Positions 22,744 to 31,344 of a DNA stretch of 64,000 nucleotides are shown here, piece after piece (the first letter of the stretch is position 1; every line of letters begins with the position of its first letter). The DNA is from Bog-1181 sp964565765. GTDB taxonomy: Bacteria > Oederibacteriota > PGYV01 > Palsa-1178. The position numbers and the translations under genes were made by a program. The stretch covers positions 1 through 64,000 of the forward strand of contig CAZMGF010000004.1 in assembly GCA_964565765.1 (NCBI GenBank), given 5' to 3'. The notes below the pieces were generated by a model, which saw only the letters and a program-made list of their open reading frames with translations, had not been told where the DNA came from and made no database searches.

Positions 22744-25089
22744 TCAAAACGGCAGTGTGAAATAAAATGAGCTGCCTTTTCCCGGTTCTGATTCCGCCCA
22801 TATCCGTCCGCCGTGGCGCTCGATTATTTTTTTGCAAAGCGCGAGGCCGAGGCCGGTGCCAGGGTATTCAGAACGGGTATGAAGCCTCTCAAACATGACA
22901 AAAATTTTCTCCAGATATTTTTTTTCCATGCCTATGCCGTTGTCCTTCACCTTAAAAACCCATTCTTTTTCTGTCTTTGAAGAAATTATTTCAATTTCAG
23001 GGTTGGAACTATTATTGTACTTTATAGCATTTGAAACCAGATTCTGCAGCACCTGAAAAAGCTGTGTCTTCAGGCCCCGCACGGAAGGCAGGTCCTGATA
23101 AATAATCACGGTTTTACTTGCGTTTATTACAGGCCCAAGGGCCGCTTTTACATCAGTCATAATAGTGTTCATATCAACAGTTTTCATGTCTTCGCCGTCC
23201 CTGCCGGTTTTTGTGTATGCCAGTATATCAGAAAGCATGGTTTTCATTCTTCCCGCGCCTTCAACCGCCTGCTGCAGGTAAAATCCTGTATCCTGGTCTG
23301 TTTTTAAACCAAGTTTGCTTTCAAGATACTGGATAGAAATAATAACGTTCCTTAACGGCTCCTGCAGGTCATGATAAGAGGCATATGCAAAATGTTCAAG
23401 GTCGTCATTTAGCATCTGTAATTCTTTAACCGCAAGCTTTAGTTTCTGCTCAGATTTACGAATTTCAGTTATATCAGTTATATTGGAAAGCACTCCGCGT
23501 ATCGCGGGATCCGATATATGGTTGCTTGCGGTGATCCGGATTACCCAATCCTTCCCATTAATATCGATAAAATCTGTTTCGAACGACACCGTCTCACCTT
23601 CTCCGCCCTCAACCAGCTTTCTAAATTTTTCCCTGATAGCCGTCTTTTTTTCAGGCGTTGCTATATCGAACCCCACGGCTTTATTTATCGCATTCTCGCA
23701 TTTTATACCCGTTAACTTTTCATAAGAAGGGCTCACATATTTTATTTTTCCATAAACGTCATATACCACAATAATATCCGTCTGTTTTTCTATAAGCGTC
23801 CGGAAATATCTTTCGCTGTTCACCAGCAGCTTCTCGGCCTTTACTCTTTCAGAAATATCCCTGCCATTTACCACTATTCCATTTATGGCCGGATCCGAAA
23901 GCATGTTCCGCACAAGGGCTTCCACCGGTATTATTTCGCCGTTTTTGTGTCTTAAACTGACACGTATGCCATTGCCTGTTTTCATTTTTCCGGAAACAAA
24001 CATTTTAAGGAGTTTCGTTACTTTTTCACGCTCGCCGGGCAGCAGCAGAGAGAAAAGGTTCCTTCCCAATATTTCATTTACCTCATAGCCCACCATTCTG
24101 GCATATGAACTGCTTGCGTATTTGATGGTTCCTTCGCGGGAATATACCAGAATAAAATCCGACAACCCCTCTGTAATTGCCCGGAAATATTTTTCGCTCT
24201 CCATAAGAGCATTCTGCAGTTTAACCTTTTCCGATATGTCACGCGAGATTCCCGCAAAACCGGCGAGTTTTCCGTCTTTGCCCCGGTACGCGGAAATAGA
24301 TATTTCCGCCGTGAGAATGGAACCATTTTTTCTTTTTATTTGCAGTTCAAAAGGCTCCACCTTCGAAATCAACCCGTTAAGTATCCCGGGCAAATACATT
24401 TGTATTATGCGTTTTGCTCTGGCAATGTCCGCAGGAGCGATTATTTCAAATATTTTTTTACCTTTAAGTTCTTCCGGCGTAAAGCCTGATAATTTTTCGG
24501 CTGACGGGCTGGAATAAATATATCTGAAATTTCTGTCCAGCATAAACATGCCTTCGTTTATATTCTCCGCCAGGAGTTTATACATCTGTTCGCTGGCCAG
24601 CAGGGGTGCCTCATTTTTCCTGTGTTGCGTAATGTCCCTGATTATTGCCTGCAAAAATTTTCTGCCGCCGGCCGTAAAAGAGTTCAGGCTGACAGCTGCG
24701 TCAAAAAGTTCTCCGTTGAATTTCCTGTGCGTCCACTCAAAATGCTGCGGCCTCCCGGCCAGGGTTTTTTTAATAAGTATTTTAGCCTTTTGATATGATC
24801 TGGTTCCGTCGGGCTGCATTTGCGGAGAAAATTTAATGATAGATGAACCGATTATATTTTTTTTGCTTGTTCCAAAAATTTTCAGGGCTTTATTGTTGCA
24901 CTGGATAAAGTTTAGTCCGCCCATTATAAAAATCGCGTCATTGGCGCTCTCGAAAAGGGTTCTGTATTTCAACCTGTCTTCCGCAAATTTTTCTTCAAGG
25001 ATTATTTTCGGGTCATAATACTTTGTACCGGCCGCACGGCGCCGGGAATTGTTTCTTTTTCTTAAATTTTTACTTTTTTTCAGTTTCAT
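22744..25089 (-). CDS. cytoplasmic multi-PAS sensor histidine kinase
   Basis: A 781-residue hybrid of four PAS domains and a kinase core, without membrane helices. PAS units start near YRTLFESANDAIFIM, YKLLAENINEGMFML, YFRAITEGLSDFILV and YFRTLIEKQTDIIVV. The phospho-acceptor His is in YASYHDLQEPLRNV (about residue 565), a phytochrome-type H-box. The ATPase domain shows NAIKYNN (N box), KDNGIGM (G1), and GTGLGLALCKKIIERHGG (G2). The very basic N-terminus (KKSKNLRKRNNSRRRA) is unusual. No response regulator is adjacent, so it is an orphan kinase. PAS cofactor or ligand cannot be predicted. A promoter lies just upstream. Confidence 0.93.
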   Translation of the reverse strand: MKLKKSKNLRKRNNSRRRAAGTKYYDPKIILEEKFAEDRLKYRTLFESANDAIFIMGGLNFIQCNNKALKIFGTSKKNIIGSSIIKFSPQMQPDGTRSYQKAKILIKKTLAGRPQHFEWTHRKFNGELFDAAVSLNSFTAGGRKFLQAIIRDITQHRKNEAPLLASEQMYKLLAENINEGMFMLDRNFRYIYSSPSAEKLSGFTPEELKGKKIFEIIAPADIARAKRIIQMYLPGILNGLISKVEPFELQIKRKNGSILTAEISISAYRGKDGKLAGFAGISRDISEKVKLQNALMESEKYFRAITEGLSDFILVYSREGTIKYASSSYARMVGYEVNEILGRNLFSLLLPGEREKVTKLLKMFVSGKMKTGNGIRVSLRHKNGEIIPVEALVRNMLSDPAINGIVVNGRDISERVKAEKLLVNSERYFRTLIEKQTDIIVVYDVYGKIKYVSPSYEKLTGIKCENAINKAVGFDIATPEKKTAIREKFRKLVEGGEGETVSFETDFIDINGKDWVIRITASNHISDPAIRGVLSNITDITEIRKSEQKLKLAVKELQMLNDDLEHFAYASYHDLQEPLRNVIISIQYLESKLGLKTDQDTGFYLQQAVEGAGRMKTMLSDILAYTKTGRDGEDMKTVDMNTIMTDVKAALGPVINASKTVIIYQDLPSVRGLKTQLFQVLQNLVSNAIKYNNSSNPEIEIISSKTEKEWVFKVKDNGIGMEKKYLEKIFVMFERLHTRSEYPGTGLGLALCKKIIERHGGRIWAESEPGKGSSFYFTLPF

Positions 25090-25111
25090 CCGCCCTCCAT
25101 TTATTATGCAA

Positions 25112-25141
25112 ATTATACCACGCGATAAACGGAAAGGTCAA
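25112..25141 (-). promoter_or_regulatory. sigma-70-like promoter of the multi-PAS kinase gene
   Basis: TTGACC (25136-25141) and a perfect TATAAT (25112-25117) on the minus strand with an 18-base spacer. GGAGGG precedes the ATG. Confidence 0.7.
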
Positions 25142-25218
25142 ATGGACAGATGTATAAAAACTTGGGCATAATGTTGATTTAAAAAAAATTATAAATTGCG
25201 TAACATTTTCTTTAATAA

Positions 25219-26193
25219 TTAATTGGTTCTTGCAATCCGGAATCCTATATCGCCGTAAGTATTATACGGCGCGTAATTGCTGCGGCAGCCCGTCTGCATG
25301 GCATCCGCTCCATAGTAACAGCTTCCGCCCCGTATAGACCTGGTGGATCCTATATCGTGCCCTTTATAATCCGGAGCATCCTTATTTGGATACGGCCCGT
25401 ACCAGTCCCAGCACCACTCCCACACATTGCCAGACATGTCATATATACCAAGCGCATTCGGGGCCAGGCCTCCCACTGCTTTTGTAGCGGCTCCGCCTGA
25501 ATTTACATTATCCCATCCTACAAGATCAGTTGCCGCTTCATTGGTATAAGCTGCCGCGGCTCCGCTGGCATAATTATCAGGCGTACGGTTTGACCCGTCA
25601 ATATAGCCGGCCGCGAGCTGATATTCGGCTTCAGTAGGAAGCCTGTATCCGTTTGCTTTCCAGTTCACGTACGGGTTGTCAATACTGCCCTGAGCCGCGT
25701 TTATAGAATTTCCATACTGCCCGTTTAAGGAACTTTTTAAAGATTTTGTAAAAGTTTCGTCCGAATAATAGACTGGCGTCAGCCCTGTTTTCAGGCTGTA
25801 AGCATTGCACCAGACAACCGCGTCGCGCCAGCTTATTGTTGTTACAGGCTGCAATTTTTCTGATGTAGGCGCCGCCCCTATAGTGCCGCCGCTTCCTTCC
25901 GTGCCGGCATCCTGAAAATAACAGCCGTTTACAATCGCCCAATGATACACCGAATACCACAAATCATATGTCACCTTATATTTACCAAGCCTGAAAGCGG
26001 AAATTGTATTTTTGAATCTGTTGGACTTGTCTGCCTGGATTAGTGTTCCGCCCGGAACCGGCACAAGGGCCTGGTAATCAATTGCCGCCGCCGGCTGCGC
26101 TGTTTTTTGCGGCGATTTTTTTTTGCAGCCTGTTGTTGCAAGCATTGCCAAGAGCAAAAAGATTAAAGCGGATAAAATCATTGTTTTTTTCAT
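25219..26193 (-). CDS. SUMF1/FGE-fold lipoprotein
   Basis: A 324-residue exported protein with a lipoprotein signal (LATTGC, Cys at about residue 22) and a formylglycine-generating-enzyme-like domain. Family marks are FRLGKYKVTYDLWYSVY, PVTTISWRDAVVWCNAYS, GYRLPTEAEYQLAAGY, LGIYDMSGNVWEWCWDWYG and IRGGSCYYGADAMQTGCRSN, ending in GDIGFRIARTN. The two-Cys catalytic arrangement of true sulfatase-activating FGE is not clearly present, and no sulfatase lies nearby, so it is more likely a carbohydrate-binding or structural member of this C-type-lectin-like fold, anchored to a membrane. GGAGCG precedes the ATG. Confidence 0.88.
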   Translation of the reverse strand: MKKTMILSALIFLLLAMLATTGCKKKSPQKTAQPAAAIDYQALVPVPGGTLIQADKSNRFKNTISAFRLGKYKVTYDLWYSVYHWAIVNGCYFQDAGTEGSGGTIGAAPTSEKLQPVTTISWRDAVVWCNAYSLKTGLTPVYYSDETFTKSLKSSLNGQYGNSINAAQGSIDNPYVNWKANGYRLPTEAEYQLAAGYIDGSNRTPDNYASGAAAAYTNEAATDLVGWDNVNSGGAATKAVGGLAPNALGIYDMSGNVWEWCWDWYGPYPNKDAPDYKGHDIGSTRSIRGGSCYYGADAMQTGCRSNYAPYNTYGDIGFRIARTN

Positions 26194-26234
26194 AATCGCT
26201 CCATTAATATTTATTCAAATTACAAAACGTAATA

Positions 26235-26262
26235 AATATAACATATTTATTATTGGATTCAA
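26235..26262 (-). promoter_or_regulatory. possible promoter of the SUMF1-fold lipoprotein gene
   Basis: TTGAAT (26257-26262) and TATATT (26235-26240) on the minus strand with a 16-base spacer, in a very AT-rich gap. Weaker than the other promoters listed. Confidence 0.5.
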
Positions 26263-26353
26263 GTTTTTTTCATAAAACGGCATGGTTATGGCGCCTCATT
26301 ATTTGTTACAAATTAAACAGATCAGGACTTCAGATAAGCGCCCCTAATATTAT

Positions 26354-26462
26354 TTACTTCCAGATACTAACAGAACCGTTCTGCATGCTAAACTGCGTTT
26401 CTTTAATTACAACCCTGTCTCCGTTGAAGTATTTGTTTATTGCGTTTCTTACGGTATCAGCC
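26354..26462 (-). pseudogene. out-of-frame 3' continuation of the lipoprotein gene
   Basis: Directly after the stop of the lipoprotein gene the next frame stays open for about 36 codons, encoding EADTVRNAINKYFNGDRVVI followed by KETQFSMQNGSVSIWK, then TAA at 26354-26356. This reads like normal protein. The switch happens in a run of seven T followed by GA: with one T fewer the two parts join as NNEFFEADTV. It is the natural C-terminus of the upstream gene, separated by an indel, sequencing error or programmed +1 frameshift. Confidence 0.65.
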
Positions 26463-26909
26463 TCAAAAAAATTCATTATTAAGCTTATTATAGTCCTCGT
26501 CCTTCGTTATGTTTATAACTTCAGGATGCCAGGTGTTTCCTTCGGCTTTACCGGAAACATAATATACATGGCCCGGTTCCACGTGAAGTTCAAGCGTGGC
26601 CGGTTTTCCATACGAACTCTCATATGTTGTATCTTTGACATATCTCATAATAAACGAATAATCCCCCGGTAAAAGTTCTGCCAAAAACCTGCCCCCGCCA
26701 TAAAGGTTTTTTGCCGGTTTCCCGGATTCAGTTATGGAATTTACAGAACAGGCCGGGTGGCAATAAACAATTGCCACATCTTTTATCTGTCTGGGCGTAT
26801 CGGAATAAAAACGCCGGCCGCCGCTTGTCGCGCATCCGGAAAAACACAGTAACAAAACCGGCAGGCATATTAATACCAATCTGTTAAATTTTCTCGTTCC
26901 TATAAGCAT
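26463..26909 (-). CDS. lipoprotein with DUF2846-like beta-sandwich features, frameshifted near its end
   Basis: The product has a lipoprotein signal (LLLCFSGCATSGG) and a beta-rich domain (VAIVYCHPACSVNS, LLPGDYSFIMRYVKD, LELHVEPGHVYYVSGKA) of the kind seen in small lipoproteins that display a PEGA/DUF2846-like fold. I do not know its function. The in-frame stop TGA follows TTT TTT, but 36 further sensible codons follow in the +1 frame. The start is uncertain: ATG 26909 directly touches the AGGAGG ribosome-binding site, which overlaps the stop of the preceding gene, so a start slightly inside is possible. It is translated after the unknown outer-membrane-type protein. Confidence 0.7.
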   Translation of the reverse strand: MLIGTRKFNRLVLICLPVLLLCFSGCATSGGRRFYSDTPRQIKDVAIVYCHPACSVNSITESGKPAKNLYGGGRFLAELLPGDYSFIMRYVKDTTYESSYGKPATLELHVEPGHVYYVSGKAEGNTWHPEVINITKDEDYNKLNNEFF

Positions 26910-26913
26910 CCTC

Positions 26914-27504
26914 CTAATAATATACCGTTGTGTATGTAGTGTTGTTATTGCTTTCCACATCCAGAAAAGTAAAAGCCGGGGATATTTCAATCCGGGGATT
27001 TAATTTGCCTGAAAGGGTGCCGTCAAGGACAATATCAAGATATGGTGTAAAATAGCCTTCCCCGTCGCCGGAAGTTTTAACTGCAAAATCCAGCAACCCG
27101 GCGGAAACTGTATAACCGGTGAATGCCTGCCATGGTAAATTAGCGTTGTCCTTATCCATTAAATCCGTTCCGGCATTTACAAGGCCAATTCCAAATTTAA
27201 TTGGATATATAACGTCGGAATAATTCCCCGGATTCACAATATAATAGGCATCCAGGGTCAAAAGAAAATAGTCCCAGCCGCCCATTTCAAGTTCAATACC
27301 CGGAGCGAAATAGCTCTTTGACCTGTCTGCCCACAGGTCCTCAATTAAAAAAATGCCGAAACAATTTTTCCCGTTTGCCGGGCCGTAAGAGTAGTTTATT
27401 CCCCAGATGCACATGCTGGACTCGGACGAAATCATTGTCTGCGGCACAGAATACGCGGCCGTACATATAAAAACAAAAAATATCAGTAAAAGAATTTTTT
27501 TCAT
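26914..27504 (-). CDS. exported protein, possible small outer-membrane beta-barrel
   Basis: I do not recognise this 196-residue protein. It has a clear Sec signal peptide (MKKILLLIFFVFICTAAYS, cleavage near residue 19). The mature part is dominated by amphipathic beta-strands rich in Gly and aromatic residues (YFAPGIELEMGGWDYFLLTL, IYPIKFGIGLVNAG, YFTPYLDIVLDGTLSGK), consistent with an outer-membrane barrel of about eight strands, though the C-terminus (TTYTTVYY) has a terminal aromatic. Its stop codon overlaps the ribosome-binding site of the following lipoprotein gene, so the two probably belong together. Confidence 0.65.
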   Translation of the reverse strand: MKKILLLIFFVFICTAAYSVPQTMISSESSMCIWGINYSYGPANGKNCFGIFLIEDLWADRSKSYFAPGIELEMGGWDYFLLTLDAYYIVNPGNYSDVIYPIKFGIGLVNAGTDLMDKDNANLPWQAFTGYTVSAGLLDFAVKTSGDGEGYFTPYLDIVLDGTLSGKLNPRIEISPAFTFLDVESNNNTTYTTVYY

Positions 27505-27588
27505 TGTCAGCCACCCCGGATTTTATTTTTTAATCCCTTCAGGCAGCATATTATCAAATATGATTACATTTGTATATACGTTTTTTGC

Positions 27589-28494
27589 TTACAAATCATC
27601 CCGCCTTTTCACGGTAATACTTTTGATCCAGTGTAAAACAATCACCATTAGTTCCTGTTCCACTGGCTTTTTTACCTCATCCTTATAATTAGAAATACTT
27701 GCTTTGCCTTCCTGTAGCCTGAGCATATGCGTCATATTATTAATTAAATGTTGTTCAAACGGCCCTTTAACCATTTCGGCCATACGCCCCATGTCGGCCG
27801 GATCCACCTGAATATCTTTGGAGCCTGTTATTGCGAGCACAGGCACTGTTATTTTCCTTAAATCTTCCGACGGATCGTAGGCCATAAACTCCCGCAGCCA
27901 GATGGAATTCGGCTTTTTTTCATCTTTAATTTTATCAATATGTCTTTTCTGCGCTTTAAGCACATCTATATGAAATGTTTTAACGAGCCAGCCGTTAAAT
28001 CCTTTTAGTCCGGCCGCAATCTTAACGGCCTGCCATTTTAATACCGCTTCTCCGGATTGCGCTCCGCCCGCCAAAAGGATAATCCCGGCCGCGTCAATTC
28101 CCCCGCCCGCAAGTTTGCAGGAAATAAAGGCCCCTTCACTGTGGCCGATAAGAAAAATTCTTTCAGGCAAAATATTTTTCTCTGTTTTAAAGAATTGCAG
28201 CGCCGCGCGGGCGTCTGCCGCGTGGTCATTAAACCCGGTAGTATGGTAATCACCGCCGCTTGATCCCACCCCGCGCTTGTCGTATCTAAGGGATGCTATG
28301 CCGTTTTTGGCAAGGTATTGCGAGATATCATAGAAAGCGTTTATACGCATCTTTTTGTGGTTTTCGTTCCTGTCAATGGGCCCGGAACCGGCAATCAATA
28401 TTACCGCCGGGAACGGTCCGCCTGAATCAGGCAGAGCAATGGTGCCGGCAAGCTCAATCCCGCCAGAACAAAACTTGATTTCTTTTTCCGCCAT
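27589..28494 (-). CDS. alpha/beta hydrolase (serine aminopeptidase S33-type)
   Basis: A 301-residue hydrolase. The nucleophile elbow is GHSEGA (about residue 126), the oxyanion-side motif is LIAGSGPIDRNEN (about residue 36), and YDKRGVGSSGGD lies between. The acid is likely Asp in ITGSKDIQVDP and the base His in NNMTHMLRLQEG. The family includes esterases and peptidases such as the YqiA/EstD-like group; EstD-type enzymes share the GSGPxDRN motif. No signal peptide, so it acts in the cytoplasm. I use ATG 28494 (MAEKEIKF) because GGGAG lies six bases before it; an ATG six bases earlier touches the site. Confidence 0.88.
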   Translation of the reverse strand: MAEKEIKFCSGGIELAGTIALPDSGGPFPAVILIAGSGPIDRNENHKKMRINAFYDISQYLAKNGIASLRYDKRGVGSSGGDYHTTGFNDHAADARAALQFFKTEKNILPERIFLIGHSEGAFISCKLAGGGIDAAGIILLAGGAQSGEAVLKWQAVKIAAGLKGFNGWLVKTFHIDVLKAQKRHIDKIKDEKKPNSIWLREFMAYDPSEDLRKITVPVLAITGSKDIQVDPADMGRMAEMVKGPFEQHLINNMTHMLRLQEGKASISNYKDEVKKPVEQELMVIVLHWIKSITVKRRDDL

Positions 28495-28614
28495 TATCAT
28501 CTCCCAAATTATATTATTTTGCTTTCTTTAATTTATAATCAATCAACCCTCTTTCCGTATCAAATTTTGCAATAAACATACCCGCCTTTATCCTTCATTT
28601 TTTCTCCTCCCCTA

Positions 28615-28761
28615 TCAATTATTTACGGCAAACCAGTATTGTTCCAGTTGCTTTTCCAGTTTTTCATATCCCCTGAAATATTTACGGATTTCCGCAAAAA
28701 ACTCCCTGTTGTGCCGCCTGTGGCGGAAATGATTCAGCTCATGGCATGCCACATTGACCCG
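28615..28761 (-). pseudogene. C-terminal remnant of a YgjP/DUF45-type zinc metallopeptidase
   Basis: In one minus-strand frame about 48 codons read VNVACHELNHFRHRRHNREF, then FAEIRKYFRGYEKLEKQLEQ and YWFAVNN before TGA. HELNH is an HExxH zinc site and the sequence around it matches the conserved end of the YgjP-like (M48-type, DUF45) family. The frame hits a TAA a short way upstream, has no start codon with a ribosome-binding site, and the N-terminal two thirds of the enzyme are absent, so it is a fragment. Confidence 0.7.
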
Positions 28762-28793
28762 CCCCAAATAAACCGGACCAGTTTATTTGAGGC
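28761..28793. repeat. 13-bp inverted repeat beside the metallopeptidase fragment
   Basis: GCCCCAAATAAAC (28761-28773) and GTTTATTTGAGGC (28781-28793) are complementary except for one pair, around the loop CGGACCA. The in-frame stop that breaks the metallopeptidase fragment lies in this element. It may be a decayed mobile hairpin or a leftover insertion footprint. Confidence 0.5.
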
Positions 28794-28832
28794 AGGTAAT
28801 GATTTCACCCAGGATAACAACACTGCTTTAAT

Positions 28833-29786
28833 TTACAGCGTCATTGCCTCGGGCAGGTTTTTGAGGTAAAAAATTATGGCATCTTTGTCTTCCATTGTCA
28901 TGAGTTGTTTTCTCACATCAGCGGCGCGGTCGAATTCCCTTATATACCTGTTAAAATATTTTCTCGCCTCAAGCAGCCCGCGTTTTCCCTTGAAGGAATA
29001 CAGAAGTTCAAAATGGCGGATACCGGTAAGTATCCTTTCACGCACAGTAGGTTTGTATGAAGGCTCCGCAAGCTCCTTAAAAATAAAAGGGTTGCCTATG
29101 GCCCCCCTTCCTATCATAACCGCATCGCAGCCTGTTTCAGAAATCATCCGCTGCGCGTCCTGCCTGCTTAACACATCCCCGTTGCCCACAACAAACAATT
29201 TTGAATGTTCCTTTAATATCCTTATATGTTCCCAGTTTGCCTTACCCTTAAACATCTGCATTTTGTTGCGGGCGTGCAGGGTTATCATTGAAACGCCGTT
29301 GTCTTCCGCCATTTTGTTGAAATCAAGGAATACATCGGCCTTTTCATCCCAGCCGCTTCTTATTTTGATGGAAACCGGAAGTTTTACGGCCTTTATAGTA
29401 TTTTGCACAATTTTTTCGGCAAGCGGAAGGTCAAGCAATAGCGATGCCCCCGAACCGGACCCGGCCACTTTGCGCACGGGGCAGCCGAAATTAATATCAA
29501 TAATGTCAAAACCGGCTTCTTCCGCGGCCTTTGCCGCGTCATAGAACATCTCAGCCTTGTTGCCAAAAAGTTGTATACCCACGGGTTTTTCTTCAGGGGT
29601 AAAATAGGTGATTTTTCCCATTCGCAGCCTTAACTTCGGAACAGCCATGGTGTATTCGCTGACCATCTCGGTGAACGCAAGTGAAGCTCCGTATTCCCTG
29701 CAGATTTTACGGAAAGCGTAATCAGTATACCCGGCAAGCGGGGCCAGTATGTACGGAAATTTTTTTATATTTTCAAAAAGATTCAT
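28833..29786 (-). CDS. dus: tRNA-dihydrouridine synthase
   Basis: An FMN enzyme that reduces uridine to dihydrouridine in the tRNA D-loop. The 317-residue product shows ILAPLAGYTDYAFRKICREY (start of the TIM barrel), DIINFGCPVRKV-type sequence DIDINFGCPVRKVAGSGSG with the catalytic Cys (about residue 97), KIRSGWDE, ITLHARNKMQMFKG and VVGNGDVLSRQDAQRM with the FMN-binding IGRGAIGNPFIF. It resembles the DusB group. ATG 29786 starts right behind the mgtC-like stop (TAAAATG), so the genes form a unit with tsaD. Confidence 0.94.
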   Translation of the reverse strand: MNLFENIKKFPYILAPLAGYTDYAFRKICREYGASLAFTEMVSEYTMAVPKLRLRMGKITYFTPEEKPVGIQLFGNKAEMFYDAAKAAEEAGFDIIDINFGCPVRKVAGSGSGASLLLDLPLAEKIVQNTIKAVKLPVSIKIRSGWDEKADVFLDFNKMAEDNGVSMITLHARNKMQMFKGKANWEHIRILKEHSKLFVVGNGDVLSRQDAQRMISETGCDAVMIGRGAIGNPFIFKELAEPSYKPTVRERILTGIRHFELLYSFKGKRGLLEARKYFNRYIREFDRAADVRKQLMTMEDKDAIIFYLKNLPEAMTL

Positions 29787-29787
29787 T

Positions 29788-30261
29788 TTATTTTGTTTTT
29801 TTCCGCCCTGCATTTTTTATACGCGGGACGACCTTTTTCTCAAACATCTCCGTGATCCTGTTTATCAGAACGAACACAAGGACCATAGCGCCGGTCGTTA
29901 TTGAAGCCAGAAAATAATTTCCCGTCCCGACTGCAATTCCTATGGCGGCGACGCTCCAGAGGCTTGCCGCGGTTGTAAGCCCTATTACAGAGCCGCCAAA
30001 CTGGATAATTGTGCCGGCGCCGAGAAAGCCGATGCCGGTCACTATCTGCGCGGCTATCCTGCTCGGGTCCACCTGCGCCTGACCTTTAAATTCCTTATAA
30101 AACCATATTGACATAATTGTAAAAACAGCGGAACCCAGCCCCACGAGCATGTGTGTTTTTACGCCGGCTGGTTTATGCCTTAATTCCCTGTCAAATCCGA
30201 CTACTCCGGCCAGTATTATAATTACAAAAATCTTAATTGTCATTTCAATGTATTCGTTCAT
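29788..30261 (-). CDS. MgtC/SapB family membrane protein
   Basis: A 157-residue inner-membrane protein with four to five helices and the family signature VVGFDRELRHKPAGVKTHML (about residue 21), followed by GIGFLGAGTIIQFGG and LTTAASLWSVAAIGIAVGTG. MgtC-type proteins are linked with growth at low magnesium and with control of ATP synthase and membrane potential in pathogens; in environmental bacteria the role is unclear. The soluble C-terminal ACT-like domain of long MgtC proteins is missing, so it is the short SapB form. It overlaps tsaD by four bases. Confidence 0.9.
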   Translation of the reverse strand: MNEYIEMTIKIFVIIILAGVVGFDRELRHKPAGVKTHMLVGLGSAVFTIMSIWFYKEFKGQAQVDPSRIAAQIVTGIGFLGAGTIIQFGGSVIGLTTAASLWSVAAIGIAVGTGNYFLASITTGAMVLVFVLINRITEMFEKKVVPRIKNAGRKKTK

Positions 30262-31298
30262 TTTTTCTCCTTTACCCTTGTATTTTCAGCGGTAATTACC
30301 CTAAGTTCGGGATCCGCCTCAATATCTATACCAGAAAATATCCCCTTCTTCAAGTACTGATATCCCGTATAGGCAATCATGGCGGCGTTATCCGTGCATA
30401 ATTTTAAGGAAGGAGTATAAAATTTTATCTTTCTTTCGGCCGCAAATTGCCTTATTTCCGCCTGCAGATAATCATTTGCGGCTACCCCGCCCGATATGGC
30501 CACAGCTTTTATCGTATACTCGCTGAATATTCTGCGCAGTTTGTTTGATATTGAACGAACAACCGCCTTCTGAAACGCGGCCGCAATGTCGTTTACGGTG
30601 ATATCTCCGGAATCTAACTTCGCTTTATTTCGCTGGATATAATATAGCACGGCGGTTTTTATTCCGCTGAATGAAAAATCATGGCTCTTGTCCTTCATCT
30701 GCGCCTGCGGGAATATTATCTTTGACGCGTCCCCTTTTAACGCCGCTTTTGAAATTGACGGCCCTCCCGGATAAGGCAGGCCAAGCATTTTGGCGGCCTT
30801 ATCAAAGGCCTCTCCCGCAGCGTCGTCGCGCGTGGAACCCAGCAGTGTGTAATCACCGATGCCGCGCGCCATATAAAGGTTCGTGTGGCCCCCTGAAATT
30901 ACCAGCCCGAGATATGGAAACGACATATCCGCGAATTCCATAAACGGAGAAAGCAGGTGCGCTTCAAGATGATTGACGCCGGCGAGAGGTATTTTAAGGC
31001 TGTAGCTTATTGATTTGGCGTAAGAAAGCCCCACTATAAGGGCGCCCGCAAGTCCCGGCCCGTATGTAACGGCTGCCCCGCCCAGGTCCTTCATTTTGAT
31101 TCCGGCTTTATCCAGCGCCTCTTCAATTACAAGCGGCAGCCGCGCCAGATGTTCCCTGGCTGCAATCTCGGGCACCACACCGCCGTAAACGCGGTGGGTT
31201 TTTATCTGCGAAAATATTATGTTTGAAAGTATCTTTTCGTTATCCAGTATTGCGGCGGATGTTTCGTCGCAGGAAGTTTCTATGCCAAGTATGTACAT
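30258..31298 (-). CDS. tsaD: tRNA N6-adenosine threonylcarbamoyltransferase TsaD
   Basis: TsaD transfers the threonylcarbamoyl group to A37 of tRNAs that read ANN codons. The 346-residue protein begins LGIETSCDETSAAIL, a hallmark, and has the metal-binding HLEAHLLSP (His pair at about residue 111), VSGGHTNLY-type VISGGHTNLYMA, and GGVAANDYLQ with the C-terminal CTDNAAMIAYTG. Full length. It is upstream of the mgtC-like gene and dus, giving a tRNA-modification-rich unit; the partners tsaB and tsaE are not in the window. Confidence 0.97.
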   Translation of the reverse strand: MYILGIETSCDETSAAILDNEKILSNIIFSQIKTHRVYGGVVPEIAAREHLARLPLVIEEALDKAGIKMKDLGGAAVTYGPGLAGALIVGLSYAKSISYSLKIPLAGVNHLEAHLLSPFMEFADMSFPYLGLVISGGHTNLYMARGIGDYTLLGSTRDDAAGEAFDKAAKMLGLPYPGGPSISKAALKGDASKIIFPQAQMKDKSHDFSFSGIKTAVLYYIQRNKAKLDSGDITVNDIAAAFQKAVVRSISNKLRRIFSEYTIKAVAISGGVAANDYLQAEIRQFAAERKIKFYTPSLKLCTDNAAMIAYTGYQYLKKGIFSGIDIEADPELRVITAENTRVKEKK

Positions 31299-31344
31299 AT
31301 AATCCCCGGATTTTTACGGATATAATTATTTATTTTTTTAAATC

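Larger units (their letters stand above)
28501..28832. other. intergenic region with gene remnants
   Basis: This 332-base gap holds, on the minus strand, the decayed metallopeptidase end at 28615-28761, an inverted repeat at 28761-28793, and at 28514-28579 a 21-codon open frame (MFIAKFDTERGLIDYKLKKA...) without a good ribosome-binding site that may be another remnant. No promoter with clear boxes is seen for the hydrolase downstream. Confidence 0.6.

Noticed and set aside
25219..26193. True formylglycine-generating enzyme for sulfatases
   Set aside because: The catalytic cysteine arrangement is not clearly conserved, the protein is a lipoprotein, and no sulfatase gene is present.
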